Shown here: positions 1-9,658 of the stretch, in pieces
Numbering within the stretch: position 1 is the stretch's first letter
How the letters are laid out: every line of letters starts with the position of its first letter
Assembly (NCBI RefSeq): GCF_022201045.2
Contig: NC_068557.1
Span: 16,469,501-16,533,500, forward strand
DNA length: 64,000 nucleotides
Origin: Citrus sinensis
Lineage: Eukaryota > Streptophyta > Magnoliopsida > Sapindales > Rutaceae
Reading direction: 5' to 3'
Program-made: the position numbers and the translations under genes
Notes under the pieces: model-generated
Told to the model about the DNA's origin: nothing
Databases searched by the model: none
The model's input: only the letters and a program-made list of their open reading frames with translations

Positions 1-156
1 ACCCCTTCCGGGTCGCCTAGGGTACCCCATCAGCTTCAGCCGTTGCCTGCTTCGGATGCCCCTACTTCGGCTGCTCATATTCCGGGTACCTCAGAGTCCT
101 CTGCTGATCGCCCTCTGGAGACGGATGTTGGGGATGGCGTTCCCCCCTCGGTGTAG
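1..156 (+). CDS. Possible C-terminal end of an antisense ORF in the retrotransposon 3' region
   Basis: Frame 1 on the plus strand is open from the window edge to a TAG at 154-156, giving 51 residues rich in Pro, Ser and Ala, such as the segment DAPTSAAHIPGTSESSADRP. It lies opposite in orientation to gag-pol and downstream of integrase. Tat-lineage elements are known to carry an extra antisense ORF in this place, sometimes annotated as a 'putative gypsy type transposon' domain. That match of position and orientation is the only support. The fragment is too short to show a domain, and chance openness over 51 codons in GC-rich sequence is possible. Confidence 0.35.
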   Translation, partial: TPSGSPRVPHQLQPLPASDAPTSAAHIPGTSESSADRPLETDVGDGVPPSV

Positions 157-1229
157 CCTTCTCACTATGCTCTTGTTTTTTCGGACCTATCCACATTTTG
201 CTATTTGGACCTTGTTTCTTTCTTTTTGGTTTCTCGGGATATTTTGTATTATTGGGACTTCTCTTTTGTTATGATACCATGCCATCGAGTTCTCTTGTAC
301 TTTGTATGCTTGTTATTCTGCCAATGAATGCTTGACTAAACTGTTACCTTGTAAATGTCTAGGGTACCTCTCATTTTTTTTGAAATGGGGTACCCCTGGT
401 ACCTTAACAAATATCCAACATCATGGGGATTCCCTACAAATGTGGTGCATGTCCTTCTCAGAAACTATGGCGGATTCCCCACAAATAGGTAATCAAAATA
501 TCATCGCAACATCTCGATCAAACGTTGAAAGCGCAATTGGTCCAACCAATCACTTTCTTATTCTTTCGAAGTTTTCTCCAAATTTTTTAAATAGCCTACC
601 CCATACTTTGCAAAAGTACGAGGACGGAGGTGTGGGTGTTCTCATACTTAAGCCGAACTTCGTGCCGCTAGGGTATGCCGGTTTTTCTTCACCCTCGGGT
701 CCTCTTTGACCCTCCATTTCTTTGTCTAGGTAGCTTTATCATGCTTCCGCAGAAAGGCTACCCCCGGGCTGTTCCCTTCGTTGCCCATCTTGGGTTTACA
801 TAGATCGTCACGATCTAGGCATATCAGGTACCTTGGCTGGTCCTGTGATAGGTTAGTCATAATTGACAAACGTATGGCGAGAATTGCATATTACCAGATG
901 CGATGGTATATTAATGGCGATAAATGAATATAATCCGCACTCTAAGATCGAAGTGGAGAAAAATAAATAAAGAACCCACACCATATTTGTTGAGAAAGAA
1001 CATGCATTTATAGATAACGAAAGCGTTGATCAATACATGACTTAGCTTTGTTACCCTGATGAGAATGGGAGACCGCAAGACCTCCTATCCCTTTCATTTG
1101 ACAATTAAAGAAACTCTAAAGTTGCAACTGACCAACATAGGGCATTTGGGGTACCTCATTTGGCCTACCACACAAAAACATTAAAGAAAGCAAATAACAG
1201 CAAAAGACTAAAGGTTGAGACACTGTCCT
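157..1229 (-). other. Noncoding 3' region of the gypsy element
   Basis: This stretch follows the integrase stop codon on the minus strand. I see no long coding frame with recognisable content. The GGTACC palindrome recurs at about 363, 388, 398, 826 and 1149. No clear polypurine tract followed by a TG...CA LTR copy could be found, which fits the 3' LTR lying outside the window. Confidence 0.6.
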
Positions 1230-2978
1230 TTAGTAATATTTCCGTAGCATTGCAGCGTTCCAGGGGTGCCTCAAAATTGTGTCATCCATGTGGAGTAGCC
1301 TGTATGCACCTGTCCTAACGGGTTTGTCGATGCGGTAAGGTCCATCCCAATTTGTCCCGAAAGCACCTTCGCAGGGTACCCTAGTGTTCTGAGTTACCCT
1401 TCTCAATACCAAGTCTCCTTTCTTGAAGGATCGAGGGCGTACCCTTTTTTCATATAGACCCGAAATGCGATGCTCATATATGGCTGTCCCCAATTCTGCT
1501 CTAGCCCTTTTTTCAGCCACCAAATCAAGGTTTGAAGCAACCAAGGAGGTGTTCTCGGCCTCATTGAAGTATTCCACCCTGTGAGAGGGTACCCCGATTT
1601 CTGCTGGAATCACTGCGTCAACACCGAATGCGAGGGAAAACGGGGTCTCCCTAGTGGAGATGTTTTGAGTAGTCCGGTATGCCCACAATACGCCAGGTAG
1701 CTCGTCTACCCATGCTCCCTTTCTTTCTTCTAGCTTCTTCTTCAGGATACCTTTGATAATCTTGTTAACGGCTTCGACTTGCCCATTAGATTGGGGGTGG
1801 GCAGGTGTAGCAAATCGGTTGGCTATCCCCAACTCTGAACAAAAGCTTCGAAATTTTTCATTATCGAATTGCTTGCCGTTATCACTGACAATTGCATAGG
1901 GGATTCCAAATCTGCAAATGAGGTTCTTCCAAATGAATTCGGTGGTTTTCCTTTCTGTAATGCTTGTTAGTGGCTCCGCTTCCGCCCATTTTGTAAAATA
2001 ATCTACCGCCATGATTGCATGTTTTGCTTGCCCATTCCCAGTAGGTAACGGGCCAATGAGGTCCACTCCCCACATAGCGAAGGGCCAAGGGGAAGATATA
2101 ACTGTTAGCTTCTCTGGGGGTAGGTGGGGTACCCTGGCGAACCTTTGGCATTTGTCACAGTTTCGTACCATATTCTTGGCATCTTCCCGCATGGTTAGCC
2201 AGTAGTACCCCTGACGGAGAGCTTTTTGTGCCAGTGATTGTGCTCCATAATGATTGCCACAAATCCCCTCATGTATCTCCCTCATGACATACTCGGCCTC
2301 GTCGCTTCCCAAGCATTTAAGGTAAGGAAGAGTGAACCCTCTTCTGTATAGTGTATCCTGGATCAGGCAATACCGGACAGCTTTATACTTTAGTCTTCTC
2401 GCTTCACTTTTATCTGAGGGGAGGTCTCCGTCCTTGAGGTGCCTTATGATAGGCTCCATCCAAAGTACCTCGTTGGATAGTGATCCTACTTCCAACGGCT
2501 CTAGGAGATCAATGCTGGGGGCGGGTATGTGTTCTGTTGTGATGGGGCCAGCTGACTGAGCTACACCAAGGGACGCCATTTTTGTTAGGGTATCGGCTTC
2601 GCTGTTCTCCAGTCGGGGTACCCTTTCCACTTTAACCTCACAAAATTGGGACATCAACTCTCTAGTTTTTTCGAGGTACCCCTTCATGTTTTCCTCTTTC
2701 GCTTGATATTGTGCGGTAATCTGGCTTACCACCAACTGTGAGTCACTCTTAACGTGTACCCTTTTTGCTCCCAAAGCCTTCGACATCCTCAACCCCGCTA
2801 TGATTGCCTCGTACTCGGCTTCGTTGTTTGAAGCCTTGAATCCGAATTGCAGGGCGTAGCATATTTTCACCTTGTTCAGGTCGATTATAATAACTCCCGC
2901 GCCACTTCCGTGCGAGTTAGAGGAACCATCCACATATATTTCCCAGACCTGCTCCTCTTCATCAGTAGGTGGGGTATC
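1230..2978 (-). pseudogene. pol, part 3: archaeal-type RNase H and integrase
   Basis: The segment starts just after a nonsense TAA (2979-2981) and is in frame with the RNase H segment upstream. It opens with an RNase H of the archaeal/plant type: the DGSS motif, then FKASNNEAEYEA, then SDSQLVV. Integrase follows with its HHCC zinc finger (HEGICGNH ... CDKC), the catalytic core with Asp in GVDLIG, Asp in VSDNGKQF and Glu in NGQVEA, and a C-terminal module containing WDGPYRI. All catalytic residues of both domains are visible. It would cleave the RNA of RNA-DNA hybrids and insert the cDNA into the host chromosome. It is marked as a pseudogene because the polyprotein is interrupted upstream, while the segment itself is open to a TAA at 1230-1232. 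Confidence 0.88.
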
Positions 2979-3653
2979 TTACAAGTATCTCAGATCACAT
3001 TCACCACTTGAGTCATTGGCGAATTCCGCAATGAAATCAGCAATGGCCTGAGCTTTAATCGCCGAACGAAGCTTGAAGATGATGTCAAACTCGCTTAATT
3101 CGAGGGACCATCGGAGAAGCCTTCCGGACATGTCTAACTTCTGAAGGATTTGCCGGAGGGGAAGGTTGGTGACGACTGCAATGGTGTGAGCCTGAAAATA
3201 TGGTCTGAGCTTCCGTGCGGAGACAACCAATGCCAAAATGATCTTCTTAGAGGTGGGGTACCTCTTTTCGGCATCAACCATAGCCTTACAAGTGTAGTAA
3301 ATAGGTCGTTGTACCCCATTATCATCCTCTCGGAGTAACACAGAGCTGGTGGCATGCTTGGATACGGCAAGATACATCAGCAGCACCTCTCCCGGCTCAG
3401 GTTTGGCAAGTAGTGGAGCATTCACGAGGTACCCCTTCAGTTCTTGGAAAGCCTCTTCACAATCGGGTGTCCATTGGAGCTTTTTATCGGTCTTCAAAGC
3501 TTTGAAAAAGGGCTTACACCGGTCGGTAGCCTTGGAGATAAAGCGGCTCAGAGCAGCTACCCGGCCTGCCAAGCTTTGAACCTCTTTGATGGTGCTTGGC
3601 GATTTCATGTCAAGAACTACGCGAATTTTATCAGGGTTGGCTTCAATCCCCCG
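2979..3653 (-). pseudogene. pol, part 2: gypsy-type RNase H
   Basis: This continues the reverse transcriptase frame after a nonsense TAA at 3654-3656. It contains the connection region (MKSPSTIKEVQSLAGRVAAL) and the usual Ty3/gypsy RNase H with AVSKHATSSVLLRE and the stretch up to IADFIAEF. It ends at a second in-frame TAA (2979-2981), immediately before the second RNase H. Gypsy RNase H followed by a second RNase H of another type is the diagnostic order of Tat elements. Both stops are single-codon interruptions with no change of frame, consistent with point mutation after insertion. Confidence 0.85.
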
Positions 3654-4416
3654 TTATTGTACCATGAACCCGAGAAACATTCCCGAGGTTACCCGGAATG
3701 CACATTTTTCAGGGTTAAGCCGCATCTGATGTTTTCTCAAAACGGTAAAGGTATCTCTGAGGTGCCCCAGGTGTTCCCCCGCCTGCACCGATTTGGTGAT
3801 CATGTCGTCTATGTACACCTCCATGGTGCGCCCGATTTGTTCTTTGAAAATTTTGTTCACTAGCCGCTGATAGGTAGCCCCGGCATTCTTCAAATCAAAC
3901 GGCATAACCTTATAACAGTATAACCCCCGGTTGGTGATGAAGGCTGTTTTCTCTTGATCGGGTTCGTACATCGGGATTTGGTTGTACCCGGAGAAGGCGT
4001 CCATAAAACTAAGCATTTCATGCCCCGCTGTTGCATCAACCAGCTGGTCCACCCGAGGAAGCGGGAAGCTATCCTTGGGGCAGGACTTATTCAAGTCGGT
4101 GAAGTCCACGCACATGCACCACTTTCCGTTTGATTTCTTGACAAGAACAACGTTGGACACCCAATCGGGGTACACTGCTTCCCGAATAAACCGTGCTGCT
4201 AATAGGCAGTCTACCTCTTGTTCAATTGCATCGTACCTCTCTTGATTGAAGGTGCGACGCTTCTGTTTGACCGGTTTATTATACGGGCTGACATTGAGTT
4301 TGTGACAAGAGAGAGAATGTGGGATACCCGGCATATCCGAGTGGGACCAAGCAAATACATCGAGGTGCTCACATAGGAAGGTGATGAGTTTCTCCCTTTG
4401 TTCCTCCGAGAGTTGG
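3654..4416 (-). pseudogene. pol, part 1: reverse transcriptase
   Basis: The frame from about 4416 to 3654 encodes the reverse transcriptase. An ATG at 4334 lies inside it but is not a natural start, because the domain is normally part of a polyprotein. Visible motifs are VVLVKKSNGKWCMCVDF, DLNKSCPKD, MDAFSGYNQI, the GATYQRL segment and the catalytic YIDD box. The frame differs from that of Gag-protease, so a frameshift near 4417 separates them; in related elements the two are joined in one frame. The segment ends at a nonsense TAA (3654-3656). Function in the live element is copying the RNA into cDNA in the capsid-like particle. Confidence 0.87.
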
Positions 4417-7093
4417 AGCCTACTTTCACTGTCTTTGTTGGGTCAGTGGCGCAAATCGAGACTGAAATAAGATCTTCAACTGGGGTACCCCGCATTTCAT
4501 CTTTCAATATTCGGGGATCCAAAGGTGCCTCAACTTCACATCTGGGCTCCTCTTGGTCCCCGTGGGGTACCCTCGAGCTATACCCCGTAACTGCTTCCAT
4601 CCCCCTTGGTGAAAACTCTAACTTTTCTCGTGGGTGGGCTACTTGAGGAGATTTTTTCAGTACTGTTCTCCGCTGTCTAGCAAGTGCTCGCTTTGAGGGG
4701 GAAGGTGTGGGCTGGCTGCCACTAGGGTACCCCTTCATTGGCGGATCTGAAGCTATTTGGTAAGTGACTTTGGAGGCCATGGAATAACATCCACGAGCCG
4801 ATTGCTGGTCCCCTTTAATGGTGATAACTTCTTGGGCGGCCGGGATTTTCATGGCGAGGTAGTACATGGATACCACCGCTTTAGTTGCTACTAAGAACGG
4901 CCTACCCAATATAATATTGTAGGCACCCGGGTGATCTACAATAAGAAAATCAATCATATGAACAACACGGTGAGGTACCTTACCAAGTGTAACGGGCAGC
5001 GTAATGATGCCTTTTGGTATAACCATATCTCCGGCGAACCCAATAAGAGGCGTAGCATATGGGTTGATCTTTGGCGACTCAATCAATAGTTGATCCAAGG
5101 CGCTTTTGAAAATGATGTCAACAGAGCTACCGGTATCTACGAGAGTTCTTGCTACCTTACCAGTGGCAACCTTCAACGTAATTACGAAGGCATCGTCGTG
5201 GGGGTACGAGATGCCCTCCGCATCTTTTTCTATAAAAAGGATAGGCGGGGGATGGTGGGGTACCTTCGGTGTACCCCATTCATTAAGGTTGACTTCTCTG
5301 CCCATATTGGTGGTTATCGACAACGATCTACCATAACCTTTGATAGCCCTCCTAGATTGGCCCGCTAAAGTCGGTCCGCCCATGATCATTCGGACATACA
5401 CGCCTTTCTTGTGTCCAAGGGGTACCTCTCGTTTGGGACTGCCATCAGCTACCCGCTTGCCTTTATCCTGTTCCGCAGATTTCCGAGCTTCTCTCATGCC
5501 AGCAACAAATTCTTTGAGGTACCCGCTGAGAATCAAAGATTCAATTTCTTCTCGCAAGGTGAAGCACTCGGCTGTGCTGTGACCAAAGTCCTCATGGAAC
5601 TCGCAATACTTCAGGCTACGCTTCATGTTGGGGTACTTCTTCATTGGCTTAGGAGGACGGAGGAGGCCGCTATCCCGAATATGGTAGAAGATCTGCTCTG
5701 GGGATCGATTCAGTGGGTGGTAAGATTCATACCGAGGCCTCGGCGGTGGCTCTCGCTGATCCGGTGGTGGCGATCTTGGAGGTTGGGGTACCCTTGAGGC
5801 ACCCTGAGGGTTATACCCTCGTCCCCGCAAGGCAGCCCGTGGAGGGTTCCGTGCTCGGGGTACCCGCGGTATTGGGGCCTCCACCCTCTTGCGCTTCTCC
5901 TTGTTCTTTGTAACATCGGCCTTATCTTCTTGGCGCTTCAATTGGCATTTTTCGTCCATCTCCACTTGTTGCAACGCCCGAGAACGGGCTTCCCCATATG
6001 AAAGTGGACGCTTCTTTTGAAAAGAACACCATAACTTGCCCAACCACAAATTTTTCTCAAAATGGGTCAATGTGTATTGGTTTCCAAATGCTCCGGTTCG
6101 CAGCACCTCTTGGTGGAAACGACTTACATACTCCGCCAAAGGCTCGGCTTCCCCTTGCTTGACAAAGGCAAGTTTGGAGGCTACCCTATCTTGAGTAGAA
6201 GCATAGGAAAACTCTTTAGTAAATTCAGATAACAATTGGTGTAAGGAAGATATGCTACCCGCTTTCAAAGAGCGAAACCATGACTTCGCGGGGCCCGTGA
6301 GTGTGTGTGTAAACATCCTACACATGGCGCTCTCATCTACACCCTTAATAAGCATTTGGTCACGATATAGCTCAGCATGCTCTGAGGGATCAGTGGTACC
6401 CGAGTATTGGGGTATCTGAGGCATAGCGAACGCCTCGGGGAGAACTGCTGTCCTAATCTCCATAGTGAATGGCGATTGGTAGGTCATTGGCGTTGGTACA
6501 GCTGTGATGTTTTGCTTCTCGGAGAGGAGCTTCACTTGGGCTTCCAGGTTCTCCATCTTTTCCACAAGTTCGAGGGGTACCCTCGGTGTACCTGATGATG
6601 TTGCCGCCATTTGAGAAGCCCTTTTGGCGTTTAACTTCTCACGGAGATCCTCGTGGGTACGCTTTGCACGCCTCGTACCCTGGCTACTGCGGTAATTGCA
6701 AGAGGCGGTGGAACGCTCGTCGCGGGAGCCCATGGTTTGAAACTTAGAACGGGTACCTGATGGCCTAGGCTGTGGCTTGCTGGCCTCAGGTACCCCTCTT
6801 CTGACCATAGCTTGGTCATCCGTTTGAGGTGGTGGAGCATCTAGCGTCACTAGTGGAAGTGAACTTTCGGGTGCTCGAGATCCGACCGCCCTAAGTATTG
6901 CGTGGGCAAGATCCTCAAAACGCTTGTGCGAAATAGGTTCTTCTTCTTGGCGAACACCCGTCGATTGCTTGACACCCTTGCCCTTACTGATGCGGGCTAC
7001 CCTTCTCGCGGGATCACTACCTTCACTGTTGTTGTCCTCTCTCATCCTTGTAGGATCCCCCATTAAACCTTCGGGAGGTACGTCGGGTGCCAT
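4211..7093 (-). CDS. Gag with aspartic protease
   Basis: About 960 residues from the ATG at 7093, 58 bases inside the primer-binding site; the frame is also open for seven codons upstream but without ATG. Rough residues: 15-200 low-complexity N terminus, 220-385 retrotransposon Gag domain (TGPAKSWFRSLK, with the EYVSRFHQEVLR segment), 400-480 Pro/Arg-rich linker, 496-510 a zinc-knuckle-like CxxHxxxGHxxxxC motif, about 653 the protease active site VDTGSS. Gag builds the particle and the protease cuts the polyprotein. The last 70 or so residues are out of the normal frame because of the frameshift near 4417, so the C terminus is abnormal. Many GGGTACC sites are translated here as GYP, GTP or RVP depending on the frame. 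Confidence 0.85.
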   Translation of the reverse strand: MAPDVPPEGLMGDPTRMREDNNSEGSDPARRVARISKGKGVKQSTGVRQEEEPISHKRFEDLAHAILRAVGSRAPESSLPLVTLDAPPPQTDDQAMVRRGVPEASKPQPRPSGTRSKFQTMGSRDERSTASCNYRSSQGTRRAKRTHEDLREKLNAKRASQMAATSSGTPRVPLELVEKMENLEAQVKLLSEKQNITAVPTPMTYQSPFTMEIRTAVLPEAFAMPQIPQYSGTTDPSEHAELYRDQMLIKGVDESAMCRMFTHTLTGPAKSWFRSLKAGSISSLHQLLSEFTKEFSYASTQDRVASKLAFVKQGEAEPLAEYVSRFHQEVLRTGAFGNQYTLTHFEKNLWLGKLWCSFQKKRPLSYGEARSRALQQVEMDEKCQLKRQEDKADVTKNKEKRKRVEAPIPRVPRARNPPRAALRGRGYNPQGASRVPQPPRSPPPDQREPPPRPRYESYHPLNRSPEQIFYHIRDSGLLRPPKPMKKYPNMKRSLKYCEFHEDFGHSTAECFTLREEIESLILSGYLKEFVAGMREARKSAEQDKGKRVADGSPKREVPLGHKKGVYVRMIMGGPTLAGQSRRAIKGYGRSLSITTNMGREVNLNEWGTPKVPHHPPPILFIEKDAEGISYPHDDAFVITLKVATGKVARTLVDTGSSVDIIFKSALDQLLIESPKINPYATPLIGFAGDMVIPKGIITLPVTLGKVPHRVVHMIDFLIVDHPGAYNIILGRPFLVATKAVVSMYYLAMKIPAAQEVITIKGDQQSARGCYSMASKVTYQIASDPPMKGYPSGSQPTPSPSKRALARQRRTVLKKSPQVAHPREKLEFSPRGMEAVTGYSSRVPHGDQEEPRCEVEAPLDPRILKDEMRGTPVEDLISVSICATDPTKTVKVGSNSRRNKGRNSSPSYVSTSMYLLGPTRICRVSHILSLVTNSMSARIINRSNRSVAPSIKRGTMQLNKR

Positions 7094-7151
7094 GTATTGG
7101 AGTACACACAACAACTAGTTTGGTAACCGTGGAGGAGGCTTTTTGTGCGTC

Positions 7152-7169
7152 TCCCCACAGACGGCGCCA
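7152..7169 (-). other. Primer-binding site of the gypsy element
   Basis: On the minus strand the sequence TGGCGCCGTCTGTGGGGA lies three bases inside the LTR end. It has the TGG start and GC-rich body expected for pairing with the 3' end of a host tRNA and resembles sites of plant Tat/Athila elements. I do not name the tRNA. Confidence 0.75.
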
Positions 7170-7589
7170 ATTGTTTTCAACTGATTTTGGGGTAGGAAAA
7201 TCCAAAATCAATCTAGAATAATAAATTTATATTTTTGGGGGAGATGGAGTACCTCACTAGTTTATTTTGTGCGGTGCGGTGTATCTGAAATTCGGGGGAG
7301 GTGAGAAGGAGAGAGAGAGTGGTAACAATGGTGAAAGGTCAGAAACGAGAGAGGTGTCCTTCCAAATGAGTTTCACGCCTGCAAAACAGTGAAATAGAGG
7401 TTAGAGGTGAAGCCGGGGTACCCCGGCGTTCACACTCCGACGCTCAAGTTAGCAAACTCAAGCTTTAATGGTAAAGAGAGCTGGCCAGTCCTCTGTAAAT
7501 TTAGGGTTTAAGGTTGAAGAAAACCTATTTTTTGGAGTGTGAGTGTTAATGGTAAGTGAGAGCATGGTGGAGAGTGAAACCTAAGCGCC

Positions 7590-7597
7590 TTTATATA
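7590..7597 (-). promoter_or_regulatory. TATA box of the LTR promoter
   Basis: The minus strand reads TATATAAAG in a GC-richer setting inside the LTR, about 420 bp before the LTR end. The G-box core CACGTG lies about 20 bp upstream in transcription sense. This would divide U3 (right) from R/U5 (left). Position and orientation fit; no transcript evidence. Confidence 0.6.
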
Positions 7598-7949
7598 TGG
7601 AGTACCTTAGCTGCCACGTGGCGTACCCCTTTTTGGCTAATGTCCTTTTACCTCTTTATAATTTTTTGGGCCGTTATCTGCATGTTCGCGGCATATCTCA
7701 TCTTTTGAAAACGTGGCGCGCTGGAGAGTGGTCCGGGGTACCTCTGCAGTAGCTGTCGGGTAGGCGGCTGGGGACTACTGTCCTTGGGACAGTGTCCTTC
7801 ACTTTTGGCAGAGGTAGCAGGCGGCTGTCCCCCCCCTTTTGATACGACGTTCTTGATTCCTAATTCTGACAAAATCAGATAATATCTTTTAGGAGGCGGA
7901 GACGTTTCTCATGGCGGATATTTTCGGCGGATTCTCTTACATCCGCTTT

Positions 7950-8141
7950 GCCGGGTACCTCAAGTTACGTGGGGTACCCCCTATTACGCGGGGTACCCCT
8001 ATTTGTATAGGGTACCTCATATTATATGGGGTATCTCTATTTGTGTGGGATACCTCTAATTGTACAGGGTACCTCTATTTATACGGGGTACCTCAAGTCA
8101 TGCCGGGCACCTCGGATTATGCAGGGTACCTCCGATTGTGC
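7950..8141 (-). repeat. Ten-unit 19-bp tandem array in U3
   Basis: Ten diverged units of about 19 bp follow one another, each built around GGGTACC(T/C)C followed by an AT-rich half. Seven units keep a perfect GGTACC; three have single changes (GGTATC, GATACC, GGCACC). The array lies upstream of the LTR TATA box, the usual place for repeated enhancer units in plant LTRs. Confidence 0.85.
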
Positions 8142-8209
8142 TGAAATCATTCCATTGGCTGACACGTGGCGCTCTATTACCTTTCCTATTTTCCCTCAAA
8201 CAGAAAACA

Positions 8210-8990
8210 TAAGTAGTTACTATGAGTTTCGGATATTCTCTCTACTCCAAATTCGTGATGATTACTTGCATTTTCAATATTTTTGAGATGGCTGGGAGAT
8301 AATTTCGCTATTGTATAACCAATAGTTGTTGTCTTGTTGATGGGTGTATTAAAAGGTTAATAAGTAAATTCTGAGGGAAAAATTGAGAAACAAATTGGGT
8401 ATCGTTGAGAAGATGGCTGGGAGATAATTTCGCTACATGTCAAAATGGGCCGCCTCTCAGCCCAATGGCGTCTTTTATATTTGGGGCGATGCCAGCTGCT
8501 TAACTTGATATGATTCACAAACTTTTTTTTTTCTAATTGTTATTGACCCAACTACTACCCACCAAAATATATTGTTTAAAAAAAATAGGGGAAAATAAAG
8601 AAAATCACAATTACACATAAAGCATACAATATCACCAAAATTCCTAATTTCTTCTTATGGTAACTATCTTTTGAGAAAAATTTTCTTTATGTCAGAGGCA
8701 GTATAACCAACCAATGACAATATAATAATAAATTTACTAAAATCGTTAAATATGTACAAACACTTATGCATGACATTATTGAGTACGAACATATCTAATG
8801 TACATAATATTTTCTCCCTTGTTAAATATTTAGATAAATTACATATATTATTGTTAAGTGAAAGCAAGAGCTCTAAGATTCTAAGAGCTCAATTTCACTA
8901 TAATGAAATTGAGAGGAAATTGTTCTTTATTATTAAAATTACAGTGTGAATTACAAGGCTAGAGTGCCTACACTTTATAGTGCAAGCTAA
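8210..8990. other. AT-rich spacer with a 25-bp direct repeat
   Basis: No gene is seen. A perfect 25-bp repeat beginning AGATGGCTGGGAGAT occurs at 8286-8310 and 8411-8435, 125 bp apart. The rest is AT-rich with homopolymer runs; small ORFs here lack coding character. Confidence 0.7.
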
Positions 8991-9648
8991 AGGTAAATGT
9001 TCGTTTAATCTCTATATTTCTAGTTAAGTATCCGTTTAGTCCTTATATCTATTTTTAAAAAATTACTTTAAGAAACCCATGTTGTTGATTATGTTACACT
9101 CCTACCCTTATTTTTTGTTTCCTCTTATAATAATACCCTTATAACAATATTATTGGGGATATTAATGAAAATAAAAAATAATAATTGATCAAATTAACCT
9201 TCAAACTAACATAAAAATTTGCTCTACTTTTAAATTATTACTTCACTTTTAAAATTAGTTTATAATTATTTTTTTATACAATAATTATTAGTAAGATGTT
9301 GTAAGAAATATATAAACATTGCTTTAACTTGGCTTATATGAATTTATTTATAAATGATTATTAGTAAGATTGTTTCAAAAGTATAGAAAATACTAGTTCT
9401 TTCACATTGATATTTATTAGTTAATTTGCTCATAAATTATTGTTGGTTAATTTGTTGATTAATTCTTTTATAAATAAATTAATTAATGTCAAAAATATTG
9501 TTGGAAGGGTATTATTATAAAAGAAAAGAAAAATTAAGTGTAAGATTGTAACATATTTAATTGTAGTGTTGTTTTGAGGTATTTTTTTAAAAAAAAAGAC
9601 TAAATGGGCATTTAAGTTAAAACATAAAGACTAAACGAGTATTTATCT
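8991..9648. mobile_element. Non-autonomous element with long inverted repeats, Mutator-like (copy A)
   Basis: The left end (GGTAAATGTTCGTTTAATCT) and the inverted right end (GATAAATACTCGTTTAGTC on the opposite strand) match, and the similarity continues inward for roughly 170 bp. Flanks TGCAAGCTAA (8981-8990) and TAGAAGCTAA (9649-9658) agree in 8 of 10 bases, consistent with an old target duplication. It shares its terminal sequence with the element at 43783-44476. It contains no ORF. Confidence 0.65.
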
Positions 9649-9658
9649 TAGAAGCTAA

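Larger units (their letters stand above)
1..8209 (-). mobile_element. Ty3/gypsy LTR retrotransposon, Tat-type, left end outside window
   Basis: The minus strand reads, in order, LTR, primer-binding site, Gag with protease, reverse transcriptase, RNase H, a second archaeal-type RNase H, and integrase. This order with two RNase H domains is the hallmark of the plant Tat lineage (family knowledge). The right LTR, which is the 5' LTR of the element, lies at about 7172-8209. No second LTR copy is visible to the left, so the 3' LTR should lie beyond position 1. The reading frames carry one frameshift and two nonsense codons but all catalytic motifs survive, so the copy is defective but fairly young. 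The palindrome GGTACC occurs about 36 times here and about five times in the remaining 55.8 kb. Confidence 0.93.
7172..8209 (-). repeat. 5' LTR of the gypsy element
   Basis: On the plus strand the LTR begins TGTTTTCAAC at 7172, next to the primer-binding site, and a fitting end is CAGAAAACA at 8201-8209. The TGTTTTC/GAAAACA ends form a short inverted repeat and give a 1038-bp LTR. The inner border is secure; the outer border is tentative because the partner LTR and target duplication are not in the window. It holds a TATA box, a palindromic CACGTG at about 7615, a second ACGTGGC at about 8164 and a ten-unit 19-bp array. Confidence 0.6.

Noticed and set aside
2011..2559. Plus-strand ORFs inside the integrase region
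   Set aside because: They are shadows of the minus-strand pol frame.
7950..8141. CRISPR-like appearance of regularly spaced 19-bp repeats
   Set aside because: The units are head-to-tail with no unique spacers, in a plant LTR; it is an ordinary tandem array by structure.
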